27,591 bases of DNA from Butyrivibrio sp. (GCF_024699075.1 NZ_JAILQF010000054.1:1-27591), one strand, 5' to 3'. Shown: positions 1-8,315, counted from the first letter of the stretch. Numbers and translations are program-made. Notes: generated by a model from the sequence alone, not told the origin.

Positions 1-1
1 T

Positions 2-265
2 ACAGTTAATACAGAGGGCAGAAATATTATCCTTACCTTAAAAGAATATGAGCTCCTTAGATATCTGATGATAAATGAAGACATCGTACTGGGAAGAGAA
101 ACAATAATGCAGTATGTATGGGGCTCTGACTTTGAAGGCGAGAGCAGGACAGTAGACATGCACATTAAAACCCTCAGACAAAAGCTGGGAGATAGCGGAA
201 GACAGATACGTACAGTCAGAGGCGTAGGTTATTCCATCGGAAAAGAATGTGGTGATGATACATGA
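2..265 (+). CDS. OmpR/PhoB-family response regulator, C-terminal DNA-binding domain (5' truncated by window)
   Basis: The reading frame is open from the window edge to the TGA at 263-265. It encodes about 87 residues of a winged-helix effector domain. The visible features are a beta-hairpin start (TVNTEGRNIILTLKEYELL), the recognition-helix region (SRTVDMHIKTLRQKLG) and the terminal wing (IRTVRGVGYSIG), all typical of PhoB/OmpR regulators. The receiver domain lies outside the window. The gene overlaps the next one by four bases (ATGA at 262-265), so it is translationally coupled to the kinase that presumably phosphorylates it. The regulated genes cannot be read from this fragment. A PhoP/PhoR phosphate role is possible by family resemblance only. 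Confidence 0.93.
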   Translation, partial: TVNTEGRNIILTLKEYELLRYLMINEDIVLGRETIMQYVWGSDFEGESRTVDMHIKTLRQKLGDSGRQIRTVRGVGYSIGKECGDDT

Positions 266-1593
266 AGCAGAAAATAAATATAAGACTTAGTCTCATAGCT
301 CTGGTGGCAATTTTAATCACAACAATCGGAATTACCTTTGTTTACTATAGCATGTTTCAAAGGCAGGTAAGAGATGACCTTAAGCAAAATGCCAGGCTTC
401 TTGTAGAGACAGATGTATTCCAGAAGGCTTATACAGAAGGAAAAGAAAATGCGGATAGCCTGGAACACTTGTCATCCGGCAATCTGAGAATCACCTGGAT
501 TGATGAAGACGGAACGGTTTTATTTGACAATGACACAGATATCACAGGCCTTTCAAACCACATAGACCGACCGGAAATACAGGAAGCCTTTGAAACAGGA
601 GAAGGTGATAGCATCAGACGGTCAGATACCATGAATATGAACACCTTTTATTATGCTCTTTTGCTGGAAAACGGCACTGTTCTTAGAGTTTCAACTCAGG
701 CAAGGACAATTACCAATGTTCTTATTACAGCTCTTCCGGTAATAATAGGGATAGTCGTAGTAACACTTATAGGATGTGTACTTATAGGACACCTCTTAAC
801 CAGGCAGCTGATGAAGCCCCTGGAACTCATGGCTGAAAATCTTGATGATGTTGGAACACCTGCCTATAAAGAGCTGGAGCCCTTTGCCGATAAAATCAGA
901 AGTCAGCATGAAAATATACTGGCAGCAGCTAAAAGCAGACAGGATTTTACAGCAAATGTATCCCACGAACTTAAGACCCCAATTACGGCAATATCAGGAT
1001 ACGCAGAGCTTATTGAGAACAATATGGTGGATGAAGAAAATCAGGTTCACGTAGCACAGCAGATAAGACATAATGCTGACAGACTTCTATCTATCGTAAA
1101 CGATACTATACAGCTCTCTGAGCTTGACCATTTTGAAATAAAAAGAAGCTTTGAAACAGTGGATTTATTTGCTGTAGCCAAAGAATGTGTTAATGATCTA
1201 AAGCCACAGGCAGATAAAAAACAAATTATAATTAAGTGCAGCGGCACATCAGCTGGAATAAATGCAGATAGAGCGCTGATAAGAGAGATGATTGATAATC
1301 TCCTTCAAAATGCCATCAGATATAATAAAGAAAAAGGAAAAGTTGAAGTTGAGGTTTCTATAAAAAACAGCCATCCGGAACTGACAGTGGAAGATACCGG
1401 AATTGGCATACCTGCAGATCAGCTTGACAGAGTTTTTGAGAGATTTTACAGAGTAGATAAAAGCCGATCAAGAGAAACCGGCGGAACAGGTCTTGGACTT
1501 GCCATAGTAAAGCATATAGTTGAGCTCCATTCCGGAGAAATAAAAATAACCAGTACCATAGGTGAAGGTACCCGGGTACTGGTTCGTTTTTAA
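262..1593 (+). CDS. Membrane sensor histidine kinase (PhoR/ResE-like)
   Basis: This 443-residue partner kinase belongs to the response regulator just upstream. Membrane segments are at about residues 10-30 and 153-178. They flank an extracytoplasmic sensor of about 120 residues containing a PAS/Cache-like stretch (ITWIDEDGTVLFDND). A short HAMP-like linker leads to the HisKA domain with the phospho-acceptor H235 in ANVSHELKTP. The ATP-binding domain follows, with the N box (NLLQNAIRYN), G1 (DTGIGIP), F box (ERFYRVDKSRS) and G2 (GGTGLGLAIVKH). All catalytic boxes are intact. The start at 262 is set by the ATGA overlap. Domain order and length match the PhoR group. The signal it senses is unknown. 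It ends five bases before the convergent ECF gene. Confidence 0.95.
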   Translation: MKQKINIRLSLIALVAILITTIGITFVYYSMFQRQVRDDLKQNARLLVETDVFQKAYTEGKENADSLEHLSSGNLRITWIDEDGTVLFDNDTDITGLSNHIDRPEIQEAFETGEGDSIRRSDTMNMNTFYYALLLENGTVLRVSTQARTITNVLITALPVIIGIVVVTLIGCVLIGHLLTRQLMKPLELMAENLDDVGTPAYKELEPFADKIRSQHENILAAAKSRQDFTANVSHELKTPITAISGYAELIENNMVDEENQVHVAQQIRHNADRLLSIVNDTIQLSELDHFEIKRSFETVDLFAVAKECVNDLKPQADKKQIIIKCSGTSAGINADRALIREMIDNLLQNAIRYNKEKGKVEVEVSIKNSHPELTVEDTGIGIPADQLDRVFERFYRVDKSRSRETGGTGLGLAIVKHIVELHSGEIKITSTIGEGTRVLVRF

Positions 1594-1598
1594 AAGTA

Positions 1599-2222
1599 TT
1601 AAGCTACCTTTTTTTCAAGGGTAGCTTTATTATTTATCTCACCTAAAAGCCCTGATCTAAAGAGTACAGGACGAAGTGCCAGATAAGCGATAACACCGAT
1701 AACGGAATTTATAACTGCATTTATTATTGTTGCATAAGTAGTAATAGCAATAAGTGCGTTAATAGCAGATGCGGCCTTCTCGGCATTTGGAGTAAGAAGT
1801 GTATACCAGACATATTTAAGAGCAGGTTCAAATACACAGTTAAAACCAAGACCTGCGATAGCTGAAATAACAGCCCATCTTACGATATAAGCTTTAGTAT
1901 GATTGTGTGATATATTTGCAATTCTGTCAGCAATATGTCCTACTACAAGTCCAATCACAAGCTTGCAGATAAATGTACGTGGAGCCGACTGAACATAGCC
2001 GCCAAGTATATCGGCAAGAGAAAGTCCTATTGCTCCGGCAATTCCACCATAAGGACCACCTAAAAGAAGTGCTCCAAGGACAACAAAAGCATTTCCTATA
2101 TGAACCTTTGTACCTGTAGCGCTGATGGCAGGAAAAACTGCATAGCCTACATAGCAAAGAGCTGCCATAATTCCTGCATAAGCCATTTTTCTTAAAGCCT
2201 GATCTCTGTTAGCTGTTTTCAT
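1599..2222 (-). CDS. ECF transporter S-component (substrate-binding membrane subunit)
   Basis: This 207-residue, very hydrophobic protein has about five or six membrane helices. The segment KVHIGNAFVVLGALLLGGPYG followed by GGIAGAIG, ADILGGY and APRTFICKLVIG is characteristic of the ECF-type S-component family that includes riboflavin and hydroxymethylpyrimidine carriers (Pfam ECF-ribofla_trS type). S-components capture a vitamin or precursor and share an energizing module (EcfA, EcfA', EcfT). No module genes lie nearby, so this is a group II arrangement using a module encoded elsewhere. The start has a good ribosome site (AAAGGGAG, complement of 2231-2239). No known vitamin riboswitch is recognisable upstream, so the substrate is unassigned. 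Confidence 0.85.
   Translation of the reverse strand: MKTANRDQALRKMAYAGIMAALCYVGYAVFPAISATGTKVHIGNAFVVLGALLLGGPYGGIAGAIGLSLADILGGYVQSAPRTFICKLVIGLVVGHIADRIANISHNHTKAYIVRWAVISAIAGLGFNCVFEPALKYVWYTLLTPNAEKAASAINALIAITTYATIINAVINSVIGVIAYLALRPVLFRSGLLGEINNKATLEKKVA
1601..1627. terminator. Possible bidirectional terminator between convergent genes
   Basis: AAGCTACC at 1601-1608 pairs with GGTAGCTT at 1620-1627 around an 11-base loop containing seven T. On the plus strand it is followed by TATTATTTAT, a weak T-rich tail, 8 bases after the kinase stop. The hairpin lies inside the last codons of the minus-strand ECF gene. The stem is short and the tails are imperfect. Confidence 0.45.
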
Positions 2223-2295
2223 AATATAATCTCCCTTTATTTATAAGAATATTGTTTTTACTTAATAAGAAAAGAATTGATTCTTTTCATCAGAA

Positions 2296-2332
2296 GGTAA
2301 TATATCACCAGAGTGATATTGTTAAAATTACC
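2296..2332. promoter_or_regulatory. Nested inverted repeat in divergent promoter region (operator or leader hairpin)
   Basis: The core ATATCAC (2302-2308) and GTGATAT (2313-2319) form a perfect 7-bp dyad around CAGA. An outer pair, GGTAAT (2296-2301) and ATTACC (2327-2332), extends it, with a 7-base bulge on one side. It lies between the divergent ECF gene and the DUF1848 gene and abuts the candidate -35 of the latter. It has no T-tract, so it is not a terminator. An operator for a dimeric repressor or a leader hairpin of the ECF mRNA are both possible. Confidence 0.45.
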
Positions 2333-2345
2333 AGAATCGTATAAT
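2319..2345 (+). promoter_or_regulatory. Candidate promoter for the DUF1848-NUDIX-peptidase genes
   Basis: TTGTTA (2319-2324) and TATAAT (2340-2345) are separated by 15 bases, which is short. A second TATAAT at 2348-2353 offers an alternative -10. The dyad at 2302-2319 lies directly upstream. Confidence 0.35.
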
Positions 2346-2402
2346 TTTATAATACCAGTTTTAAACATTGCCACTGAATTAACTTAAAGGTAAAATAAAG
2401 AA

Positions 2403-3335
2403 ATGATTATAAATACAGGTCAAAGAACAGACATTCCGGCATTTTATTCGGAATGGTTTGCCAACAGAATAAAAGAAGGCTTTGTTTGTGTAAGAAATCC
2501 CTTTAATCCGCAACAGGTCAGTAAATACATATTGGACCCCGGGATTGTTGATGCAATAGGTTTTTGCACCAAAAATCCAGCTCCAATGTTTAAGTACATG
2601 GATCTTATAAAAGATTTCGGGCAATACTGGTATGTGACAATCACACCCTATGGTAGAGATATAGAGCCAAACGTGCCTGATAAACACAGGATACTTGAGG
2701 ATTTCAGAAAACTATCCGATATAGTAGGAGTAAACTCCATTGGATGGAGGTACGATCCCATATTTGTTTCAGACAGATATAATATTGAATATCACCTAAA
2801 GGCCTTTGAGCAAATGGCAGAGGCTCTTAAAGGTTATACCGAAACAGTAGTCATAAGCTTTATAGATTTATATCAAAAGGTACGGCGTAATTTTCCTGAT
2901 GTGAAGGAAGTAAGCCGTGAAGATCAGATTTTTCTTGGCAAAAAAATAATAGAAATTGCAGGAAGCTGCAATATGACTGTAAAACCTTGTGCTGAAGGAA
3001 CTTTCCTTGAAGAGTACGGTGCTGACTGTTCAGGGTGCATGACTATAGCTATGTATGAAAAGGCTATAGGCAGGCATTTAAACGTACCAAAGAAAAAGCC
3101 GAGCAGAGATAAGTGCAATTGTTATCTGTCCGGGGATATTGGAGCTTATGACAGTTGTATGCATCTTTGCAGATACTGCTATGCCAATAATGATATTGAA
3201 AAGGTCCTCCAAAATAATAAAAATCACGATCCCGCTTCTCCGTTTCTTATAGGTGGATACATGGAAGACGATATAATTCATGAAGTAAGGGAAAAGTCCT
3301 GGGCAGACGATCAGCTGTCCTTGTTTGATTTGTGA
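2403..3335 (+). CDS. DUF1848 family protein with C-terminal CX3CX2C cluster
   Basis: This 310-residue soluble protein is recognised by its conserved segments GFCTKNPAPM, WYVTITPYG, WRYDPI and the C-terminal Cys-rich block. Five cysteines stand close together (C238, C240, C252, C256, C259). The last three read CMHLCRYC, the CX3CX2C spacing that binds the [4Fe-4S] cluster in radical SAM enzymes, but here at the C-terminus instead of the N-terminus. The family is known for this resemblance and has no established reaction. The start at 2403 has AAAGG 12 bases upstream, a weak but acceptable site. It is followed after 27 bases by a NUDIX gene and appears to be first in a three-gene run. Confidence 0.9.
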   Translation: MIINTGQRTDIPAFYSEWFANRIKEGFVCVRNPFNPQQVSKYILDPGIVDAIGFCTKNPAPMFKYMDLIKDFGQYWYVTITPYGRDIEPNVPDKHRILEDFRKLSDIVGVNSIGWRYDPIFVSDRYNIEYHLKAFEQMAEALKGYTETVVISFIDLYQKVRRNFPDVKEVSREDQIFLGKKIIEIAGSCNMTVKPCAEGTFLEEYGADCSGCMTIAMYEKAIGRHLNVPKKKPSRDKCNCYLSGDIGAYDSCMHLCRYCYANNDIEKVLQNNKNHDPASPFLIGGYMEDDIIHEVREKSWADDQLSLFDL

Positions 3336-3362
3336 TTTTACTAAAAATAAGGAAGTGAGCAA

Positions 3363-3827
3363 ATGCTTAATACAACTTTGTGCTATATAGAAAAAGACGG
3401 AAAATATCTTATGCTTCATCGTACCAAGAAAAAGAATGATCTAAATCAGGATAAATGGATCGGGGTAGGTGGAAAGTTCGAAAAGGATGAAACTCCCGAG
3501 GAGTGCCTTATAAGAGAGGTTTATGAAGAAACGGGGCTCACACTGACAAGATTTAAGCTTAGAAGTGTTGTAACTTTTATTTCAGATAAATGGGAAACAG
3601 AATACATGTATCTTTTTACAGCTACAGAGTTTGAAGGAGAGTTAAAGGACTGCAACGAAGGCGAGCTTGTATGGGTGGATAAGGAAAATGTTCCGGATTT
3701 ACCTACCTGGGAAGGTGATCATTATTTTCTTGATCTTATAGCAAAGGATACGCCTTATTTTTCTTTAAAGGTAAGATATGAAGGCGAAAAGCTTGCAGAG
3801 CATAAGCTGATAATCTACGACAATTAA
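3363..3827 (+). CDS. NUDIX hydrolase (8-oxo-dGTP diphosphatase-like, MutT type)
   Basis: This 154-residue protein carries a complete Nudix box at residues 37-59 (G37, E43, R51-E52, E55-E56, G58), fitting GX5EX7REUXEEXGU. The preceding KWIGVGGKF and the opening TTLCYIEKDGKYLMLHR match MutT-like pyrophosphatases that clear oxidised nucleoside triphosphates. Other Nudix substrates cannot be excluded. The ribosome site AAGGAAG lies just upstream at about 3349. It sits between the DUF1848 and metallopeptidase genes on the same strand with short gaps, so co-transcription is likely. Confidence 0.92.
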   Translation: MLNTTLCYIEKDGKYLMLHRTKKKNDLNQDKWIGVGGKFEKDETPEECLIREVYEETGLTLTRFKLRSVVTFISDKWETEYMYLFTATEFEGELKDCNEGELVWVDKENVPDLPTWEGDHYFLDLIAKDTPYFSLKVRYEGEKLAEHKLIIYDN

Positions 3828-3863
3828 AAAACATCTGTTTACACATAGGAAATTTAATATTAA

Positions 3864-4409
3864 ATGACATATAACATAAATATAATTCGTTCTAACAGAA
3901 AAACTTTATCCCTGGAAATAAAAAATGCAGGAGAATTAATAGTAAGAGCTCCAAGCAGACTTTCAGAAAAGAGAATATATAAATTTATTGCAGAAAAAGA
4001 AGACTGGATACAAAAACATCTTCAAATTGCAGCTCTAAGACAGGAATCGGAAGAAAACAGTGAAAATCTTTCAGAGTGGGATATTAAAGTTCTTACCAAA
4101 GAAGCTCAGAGAGTGATCCCCATATTAACCAGGCAATATGCCGGGAAGATGAATGTAACCTATGGAAAGATCACCATAAGACATCAGAAAACCCGTTGGG
4201 GAAGCTGCAGCAGTACAGGAAATCTAAGCTTTAACTGTATGCTCATGAAGACACCAAGACCAATTCAGGAATATGTAGTTGTACATGAATTGGCTCACAG
4301 GGTAGAAATGAATCATTCCGAAAGGTTCTGGAAGGTTGTTGAAAAATACATGCCTGACTACAGAGAACGCAGGAAATGGCTTAAAGAAAATGGTAGCCAT
4401 CTGATTTAA
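3864..4409 (+). CDS. YgjP-like zinc metallopeptidase (DUF45, SprT/M48-like)
   Basis: This 181-residue protein has the zinc motif HELAH (H141, E142, H145), a third likely ligand in MNHSERFW (H151), and the upstream family signature RWGSCSS at about 111-117. This combination defines the DUF45/YgjP group of predicted metal-dependent hydrolases. It is shorter than many members because the N-terminal beta-domain is compact (residues 1-60). There is no signal peptide or membrane segment, so it is cytoplasmic. The AGGAAA upstream of the ATG is a fair ribosome site. A strong terminator follows 36 bases after the stop, making this the last gene of the run. Confidence 0.9.
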   Translation: MTYNINIIRSNRKTLSLEIKNAGELIVRAPSRLSEKRIYKFIAEKEDWIQKHLQIAALRQESEENSENLSEWDIKVLTKEAQRVIPILTRQYAGKMNVTYGKITIRHQKTRWGSCSSTGNLSFNCMLMKTPRPIQEYVVVHELAHRVEMNHSERFWKVVEKYMPDYRERRKWLKENGSHLI

Positions 4410-4445
4410 GAAGTTGTAATACGTAAAGAAACAAACTAAAAATGT

Positions 4446-4489
4446 AAGGTCAAAGATTGAAAATAAGTTAACAATCTTTGACCTTTTTT
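4446..4489 (+). terminator. Rho-independent terminator
   Basis: AAGGTCAAAGATTG (4446-4459) and CAATCTTTGACCTT (4472-4485) are perfectly complementary over 14 bp around a 12-base loop, and the T-run continues to 4489. It closes the run that ends with the metallopeptidase gene. Confidence 0.9.
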
Positions 4490-4554
4490 AATAAAACAGA
4501 TTAAAAAATATCAAGAAAAAAGATAATTTGTTCATAATGTTTTTTAGATTTATC

Positions 4555-4563
4555 TGATATAAT
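4555..4563 (+). promoter_or_regulatory. Extended -10 promoter of carB
   Basis: TG (4555-4556), one base, then TATAAT (4558-4563) forms an extended -10 element 39 bases before the carB start. No good -35 exists at 16-18 bases, which is usual for extended -10 promoters. The leader is too short for a pyrimidine attenuator. Confidence 0.6.
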
Positions 4564-4601
4564 TCATGTGATTGTTTTTAGTATAAAAAAGGAGATGAAC
4601 T

Positions 4602-7600
4602 ATGCCACAAAGAACAGATATCCAAAAGGTACTTATTATTGGCTCAGGACCTATTATCATTGGTCAGGCATGCGAGTTTGATTATTCCGGAACTCAGGCA
4701 TGTAAGGCTCTTAGAAGTCTTGGCTATAAGATTGTACTTGTTAATTCAAACCCTGCAACTATTATGACAGATCCTGAAATGGCAGATGTGACTTATATCG
4801 AACCTCTTAATGTTAAGAGACTTGAGCAGATCATTGCCAAGGAAAGACCGGATGCACTTCTTCCAAACCTTGGAGGACAGTCAGGTCTTAATCTTTGTTC
4901 AGAGCTTTACAAAGCCGGTGTACTTGATAAATACAACGTTAAAGTAATCGGTGTACAGGTGGATGCTATTGAACGAGGCGAGGACAGAATTGAGTTCAAA
5001 AAGACTATGGACAGCCTCGGAATAGAAATGGCAAGAAGTGAAGTTTCTTATAGTGTGGATGAAGCTCTTGCAATTGCAGATAAACTTGGATATCCGGTGG
5101 TACTTCGTCCTGCATATACAATGGGCGGCGCCGGAGGCGGTCTTGTTTATAATAAAGAAGAGCTTCAGACAGTATGCGCTCGTGGTCTTCAGGCTTCCCT
5201 GGTACATCAGGTTCTTGTTGAAGAGTGCGTAACAGGCTGGGAAGAACTTGAGCTTGAAGTAGTAAGAGATAAAGATAATAACATGATTACCGTATGCTTC
5301 ATTGAAAATGTTGATCCTATGGGAGTTCATACCGGTGATTCATTCTGTACAGCACCTATGCTTACTATTTCTGAAGATGTACAAAAAAGACTTCAGGAGC
5401 AGGCTTACAAAATTGTAGAACATATTGGCGTTATCGGTGGCACTAACGTACAGTTTGCTCATGATCCAAAATCTGACAGAATTATAGTTATAGAAATAAA
5501 TCCAAGAACATCCCGTTCATCAGCCCTTGCATCAAAAGCTACAGGATTCCCTATAGCTCTTGTTTCGGCAAAACTTGCAACAGGTCTTACCCTGGCAGAT
5601 ATCCCTTGCGGCAAGTACGGTACTCTGGATAAATATAAGCCTGATGGAGACTATGTCGTAGTTAAGTTTGCAAGATGGGCCTTTGAAAAGTTCAAAGGTG
5701 TGGAAGACAAGCTTGGTACTCAGATGCGTGCTGTCGGCGAAGTAATGAGTATTGGTAAAAACTATAAAGAAGCATTCCAAAAAGCAATCCGTTCTCTGGA
5801 AAAGGGTCGTTACGGTCTGGGCTTTGTTAAGAACTTTAACGAATTATCCAAAGAAGAGCTTTTGAAAATGCTTATAACACCTTCAAGCGAGCGTCATTTC
5901 ATAATGTACGAAGCAATTCGTAAAGGTGCAACTGTAGATGAAATACATGAGCTTACTCATGTTAAGAAGTACTTTATCGAGCAGATGAAGGAACTGGTGG
6001 AGGAGGAAGAAGTTCTTCTTAAAAAGAAGGGATCCCTTCCGACAGATAAACAGCTTATTCAGGCCAAAAAAGATGGTTTCTCGGATAAATATTTAAGTGA
6101 AATACTGGCTATTCCTGAAGCTGACATCAGAAGCAGAAGAGAAACTATCGGTATGGAACAAAACTGGCAGGGAGTTCATGTAAGCGGAACCGAGAACAGT
6201 GCCTACTACTATTCAACATATAATGATCAGGACAAGAACCCTGTTTCCGATAATAAACAAAAGATTATGATTCTTGGCGGTGGTCCTAACAGAATCGGTC
6301 AGGGAATAGAGTTTGACTATTGTTGTGTACATGCTGCACAGTCTCTTAAAAAGCTTGGATTTGAAACAATTATTGTAAACTGTAACCCTGAAACAGTATC
6401 AACTGACTATGATACCTCTGATAAGCTTTATTTTGAACCTCTTACTTTGGAAGATGTTCTTAGCATATACAAGAAAGAAAAGCCTGTTGGTGTAATAGCA
6501 CAGTTTGGTGGACAGACACCGCTTAACCTTGCAGCTGATCTGGAGAAAAACGGAGTTAAGATTTTAGGAACATCTCCTGCCGTAATAGATCTGGCTGAAG
6601 ACAGAGATCTTTTTAGAAATATGATGGATAAGCTTGGTATTCCAATGCCTGAGTCAGGAATGGCAACTACAGTAGATGAAGCTCTTGCCATAGCAGGTAA
6701 GATTGGCTATCCTGTCATGGTTCGCCCGTCTTACGTTCTTGGCGGAAGAGGCATGGAAGTGGTCTATGATGATGAAAGCATGAAAGGATACATGGAGGCA
6801 GCAGTTGGTGTAACTCCGGACAGACCTATACTTATAGACAGATTCCTTCATCATGCCATGGAATGTGAGGCAGATGCCATAAGTGATGGCAATCATGCTT
6901 ATGTACCTGCTGTTATGGAGCATATAGAGCTTGCAGGTATTCACTCAGGTGATAGTGCATGCATAATTCCATCAAAACATATTCCTGAGGATGCCCTTGA
7001 AACTATCAAGGACTATACCAGAAAGATTGCCGAAGAAATGCACGTAGTGGGACTTATGAACATGCAGTATGCTATTGAAGATGGCAAAGTCTTTGTGCTT
7101 GAGGCAAACCCAAGAGCATCCAGAACAGTGCCACTTGTATCAAAGGTATGCGGAATCAGTATGGTACCTATTGCTACAGACATTATTACTTCTGAGCTTA
7201 CAGGAAGACCTTCACCGGTAGAATCCTTTGGAAACAGAAATATTCCTTATTATGGTGTAAAAGAAGCTGTGTTCCCATTTAATATGTTCCAGGAAGTAGA
7301 TCCTGTACTTGGACCTGAGATGCGCTCAACAGGAGAAGTACTTGGAATGGCAAGTACAACAGGAGAAGCTTTCTTTAAAGCAGAAGAGGGTGCACAGGCT
7401 ACACTTCCTACCAAGGGAAATGTTCTTATATCTGTAAACAGACAGGATAAACCTGAAGTTGTGGAAGTGGCACAGCTTTTTGATAAGGCCGGATTCAAAA
7501 TCTATGCTACAGGAACTACCTGTGAAATTATAAATGAAGCGGGAATAAAGGCAGAGAAAGTGAATAAATTATATGAAGGAAGACCAAATATCCTTGATAT

Positions 7601-7820
7601 GATGACCAATGGTGATCTTCAGCTTGTTGTAAATTCACCTGTAGGAAAAGACAGTATTCATGATGACAGCTATCTTAGAAAATCTGCTATTAAATATAAG
7701 ATTCCTTATATAACAACAATGGCAGCAGCAAAGGCAGCAGCCGAGGGAATTGCTTATGTAAATGAACATCCTGATGGAGAACTTAAATCTCTTCAGGAAT
7801 GGCACAGTCTTATAAAGTAA
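4602..7820 (+). CDS. carB: Carbamoyl-phosphate synthase, large (ammonia/ATP) subunit
   Basis: This 1072-residue protein has the standard length for CarB. It makes carbamoyl phosphate from bicarbonate, glutamine-derived ammonia and two ATP, feeding pyrimidine and arginine synthesis. The two homologous ATP-grasp halves begin with KVLIIGSGPIIIGQ (about residue 9) and KIMILGGGPNRIGQG (about 556). Each has its glycine-rich ATP loop (YTMGGAGGG and YVLGGRGMEV) and metal-binding E-x-N segment (EINPRTSRSS and EANPRASRT). The C-terminal MGS-like regulatory domain starts near 940. The ribosome site is AAAAAAGGAG. The small subunit gene carA is not adjacent, and strong terminators isolate carB on both sides. 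It must pair with a CarA encoded elsewhere. Confidence 0.98.
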   Translation: MPQRTDIQKVLIIGSGPIIIGQACEFDYSGTQACKALRSLGYKIVLVNSNPATIMTDPEMADVTYIEPLNVKRLEQIIAKERPDALLPNLGGQSGLNLCSELYKAGVLDKYNVKVIGVQVDAIERGEDRIEFKKTMDSLGIEMARSEVSYSVDEALAIADKLGYPVVLRPAYTMGGAGGGLVYNKEELQTVCARGLQASLVHQVLVEECVTGWEELELEVVRDKDNNMITVCFIENVDPMGVHTGDSFCTAPMLTISEDVQKRLQEQAYKIVEHIGVIGGTNVQFAHDPKSDRIIVIEINPRTSRSSALASKATGFPIALVSAKLATGLTLADIPCGKYGTLDKYKPDGDYVVVKFARWAFEKFKGVEDKLGTQMRAVGEVMSIGKNYKEAFQKAIRSLEKGRYGLGFVKNFNELSKEELLKMLITPSSERHFIMYEAIRKGATVDEIHELTHVKKYFIEQMKELVEEEEVLLKKKGSLPTDKQLIQAKKDGFSDKYLSEILAIPEADIRSRRETIGMEQNWQGVHVSGTENSAYYYSTYNDQDKNPVSDNKQKIMILGGGPNRIGQGIEFDYCCVHAAQSLKKLGFETIIVNCNPETVSTDYDTSDKLYFEPLTLEDVLSIYKKEKPVGVIAQFGGQTPLNLAADLEKNGVKILGTSPAVIDLAEDRDLFRNMMDKLGIPMPESGMATTVDEALAIAGKIGYPVMVRPSYVLGGRGMEVVYDDESMKGYMEAAVGVTPDRPILIDRFLHHAMECEADAISDGNHAYVPAVMEHIELAGIHSGDSACIIPSKHIPEDALETIKDYTRKIAEEMHVVGLMNMQYAIEDGKVFVLEANPRASRTVPLVSKVCGISMVPIATDIITSELTGRPSPVESFGNRNIPYYGVKEAVFPFNMFQEVDPVLGPEMRSTGEVLGMASTTGEAFFKAEEGAQATLPTKGNVLISVNRQDKPEVVEVAQLFDKAGFKIYATGTTCEIINEAGIKAEKVNKLYEGRPNILDMMTNGDLQLVVNSPVGKDSIHDDSYLRKSAIKYKIPYITTMAAAKAAAEGIAYVNEHPDGELKSLQEWHSLIK

Positions 7821-7824
7821 TAAA

Positions 7825-7855
7825 AAAGGCAAAGCGTTTTATGCGCTTTGCCTTT
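7825..7855. terminator. Bidirectional terminator between carB and thioredoxin genes
   Basis: AAAGGCAAAGCG (7825-7836) and CGCTTTGCCTTT (7844-7855) pair over 12 bp around a 7-base loop. The A-run at 7822-7827 gives a T-run on the minus strand, while the plus-strand tail is short. It serves the two convergent genes carB and trxA. Confidence 0.85.
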
Positions 7856-7872
7856 AAAATTAACCTTATTTA

Positions 7873-8190
7873 TCAGAGAAGTGCATTGATCTTAGCTTCC
7901 ATTGCAGCCTTACTTGATGCACCAACTACCTCATCAACAATCTTGCCATTCTTGAAGAACTTGAAGTTAGGTATAGACATTACACCGTATTTAGCAGCTA
8001 AATCGCCGTTATCATCTGCATTGATCTTACCAACCTTAATCTTGCCATCGAATTCTTCAGCCAGCTGATCAACTACAGGCATCATCATTTTACAAGGTCC
8101 GCACCAATCTGCGTAAAAATCTACAAGAACAGGTATATCGCTGTTTAAAACTTCTGCCTCAAAATTTGCTTCATTAAATGTATATTCCAT
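7873..8190 (-). CDS. trxA: Thioredoxin
   Basis: This 105-residue thioredoxin is a cytoplasmic dithiol reductant for ribonucleotide reductase and other targets. The active site is WCGPC within VDFYADWCGPCKMM, and the cis-proline loop is MSIPNF. A longer frame would begin at 8265. The ATG at 8188-8190 is chosen because AAAGGAG lies at the correct distance before it and because the promoter (8238-8265) overlaps the longer version. The family's usual length of 105-110 also fits. It is monocistronic and convergent with carB, with a shared terminator. No thioredoxin reductase gene is adjacent. Confidence 0.96.
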   Translation of the reverse strand: MEYTFNEANFEAEVLNSDIPVLVDFYADWCGPCKMMMPVVDQLAEEFDGKIKVGKINADDNGDLAAKYGVMSIPNFKFFKNGKIVDEVVGASSKAAMEAKINALL

Positions 8191-8237
8191 AATAAAATCT
8201 CCTTTCGTCGTCAACAAATTATCAACTTTATAATTAC

Positions 8238-8265
8238 ATTTTACACAATTTAATCGCGTTGTCAA
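8238..8265 (-). promoter_or_regulatory. Promoter of thioredoxin gene
   Basis: On the minus strand, TTGACA (complement of 8260-8265) is followed after 16 bases by TAAAAT (complement of 8238-8243). Transcription would begin near 8231, giving a leader of about 40 bases. The perfect -35 is the best in the window. Confidence 0.75.
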
Positions 8266-8306
8266 TAGTTATTTTGAAAACTTTTATTTATTGTAGTTCT
8301 TTTATA

Positions 8307-8315
8307 TGATACTAT
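8307..8315 (+). promoter_or_regulatory. Candidate extended -10 promoter for the glycosyltransferase cassette
   Basis: TG (8307-8308), one base and TACTAT (8310-8315) form an extended -10, about 57 bases before the GT2-GtrA start. The -35 region is T-rich but not close to consensus. Confidence 0.45.

Noticed and set aside
2223..2402. Known vitamin riboswitch (THF, FMN, TPP, preQ1) upstream of the ECF gene
   Set aside because: I could not match any conserved core of these classes. Only the nested dyad is supported.
4490..4601. PyrR attenuator or pyrimidine leader before carB
   Set aside because: The leader after the extended -10 is about 30 bases, too short for the PyrR-binding and terminator hairpins.
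4899..5330. 143-residue open frame on the minus strand
   Set aside because: It lies wholly inside carB on the opposite strand, with no ribosome site or recognisable domain. It is a shadow frame.
8191..8265. N-terminal extension of thioredoxin (25 residues, with two Cys)
   Set aside because: The promoter at 8238-8265 overlaps it and the AAAGGAG site fits the ATG at 8188-8190. The extension is not transcribed as coding sequence.
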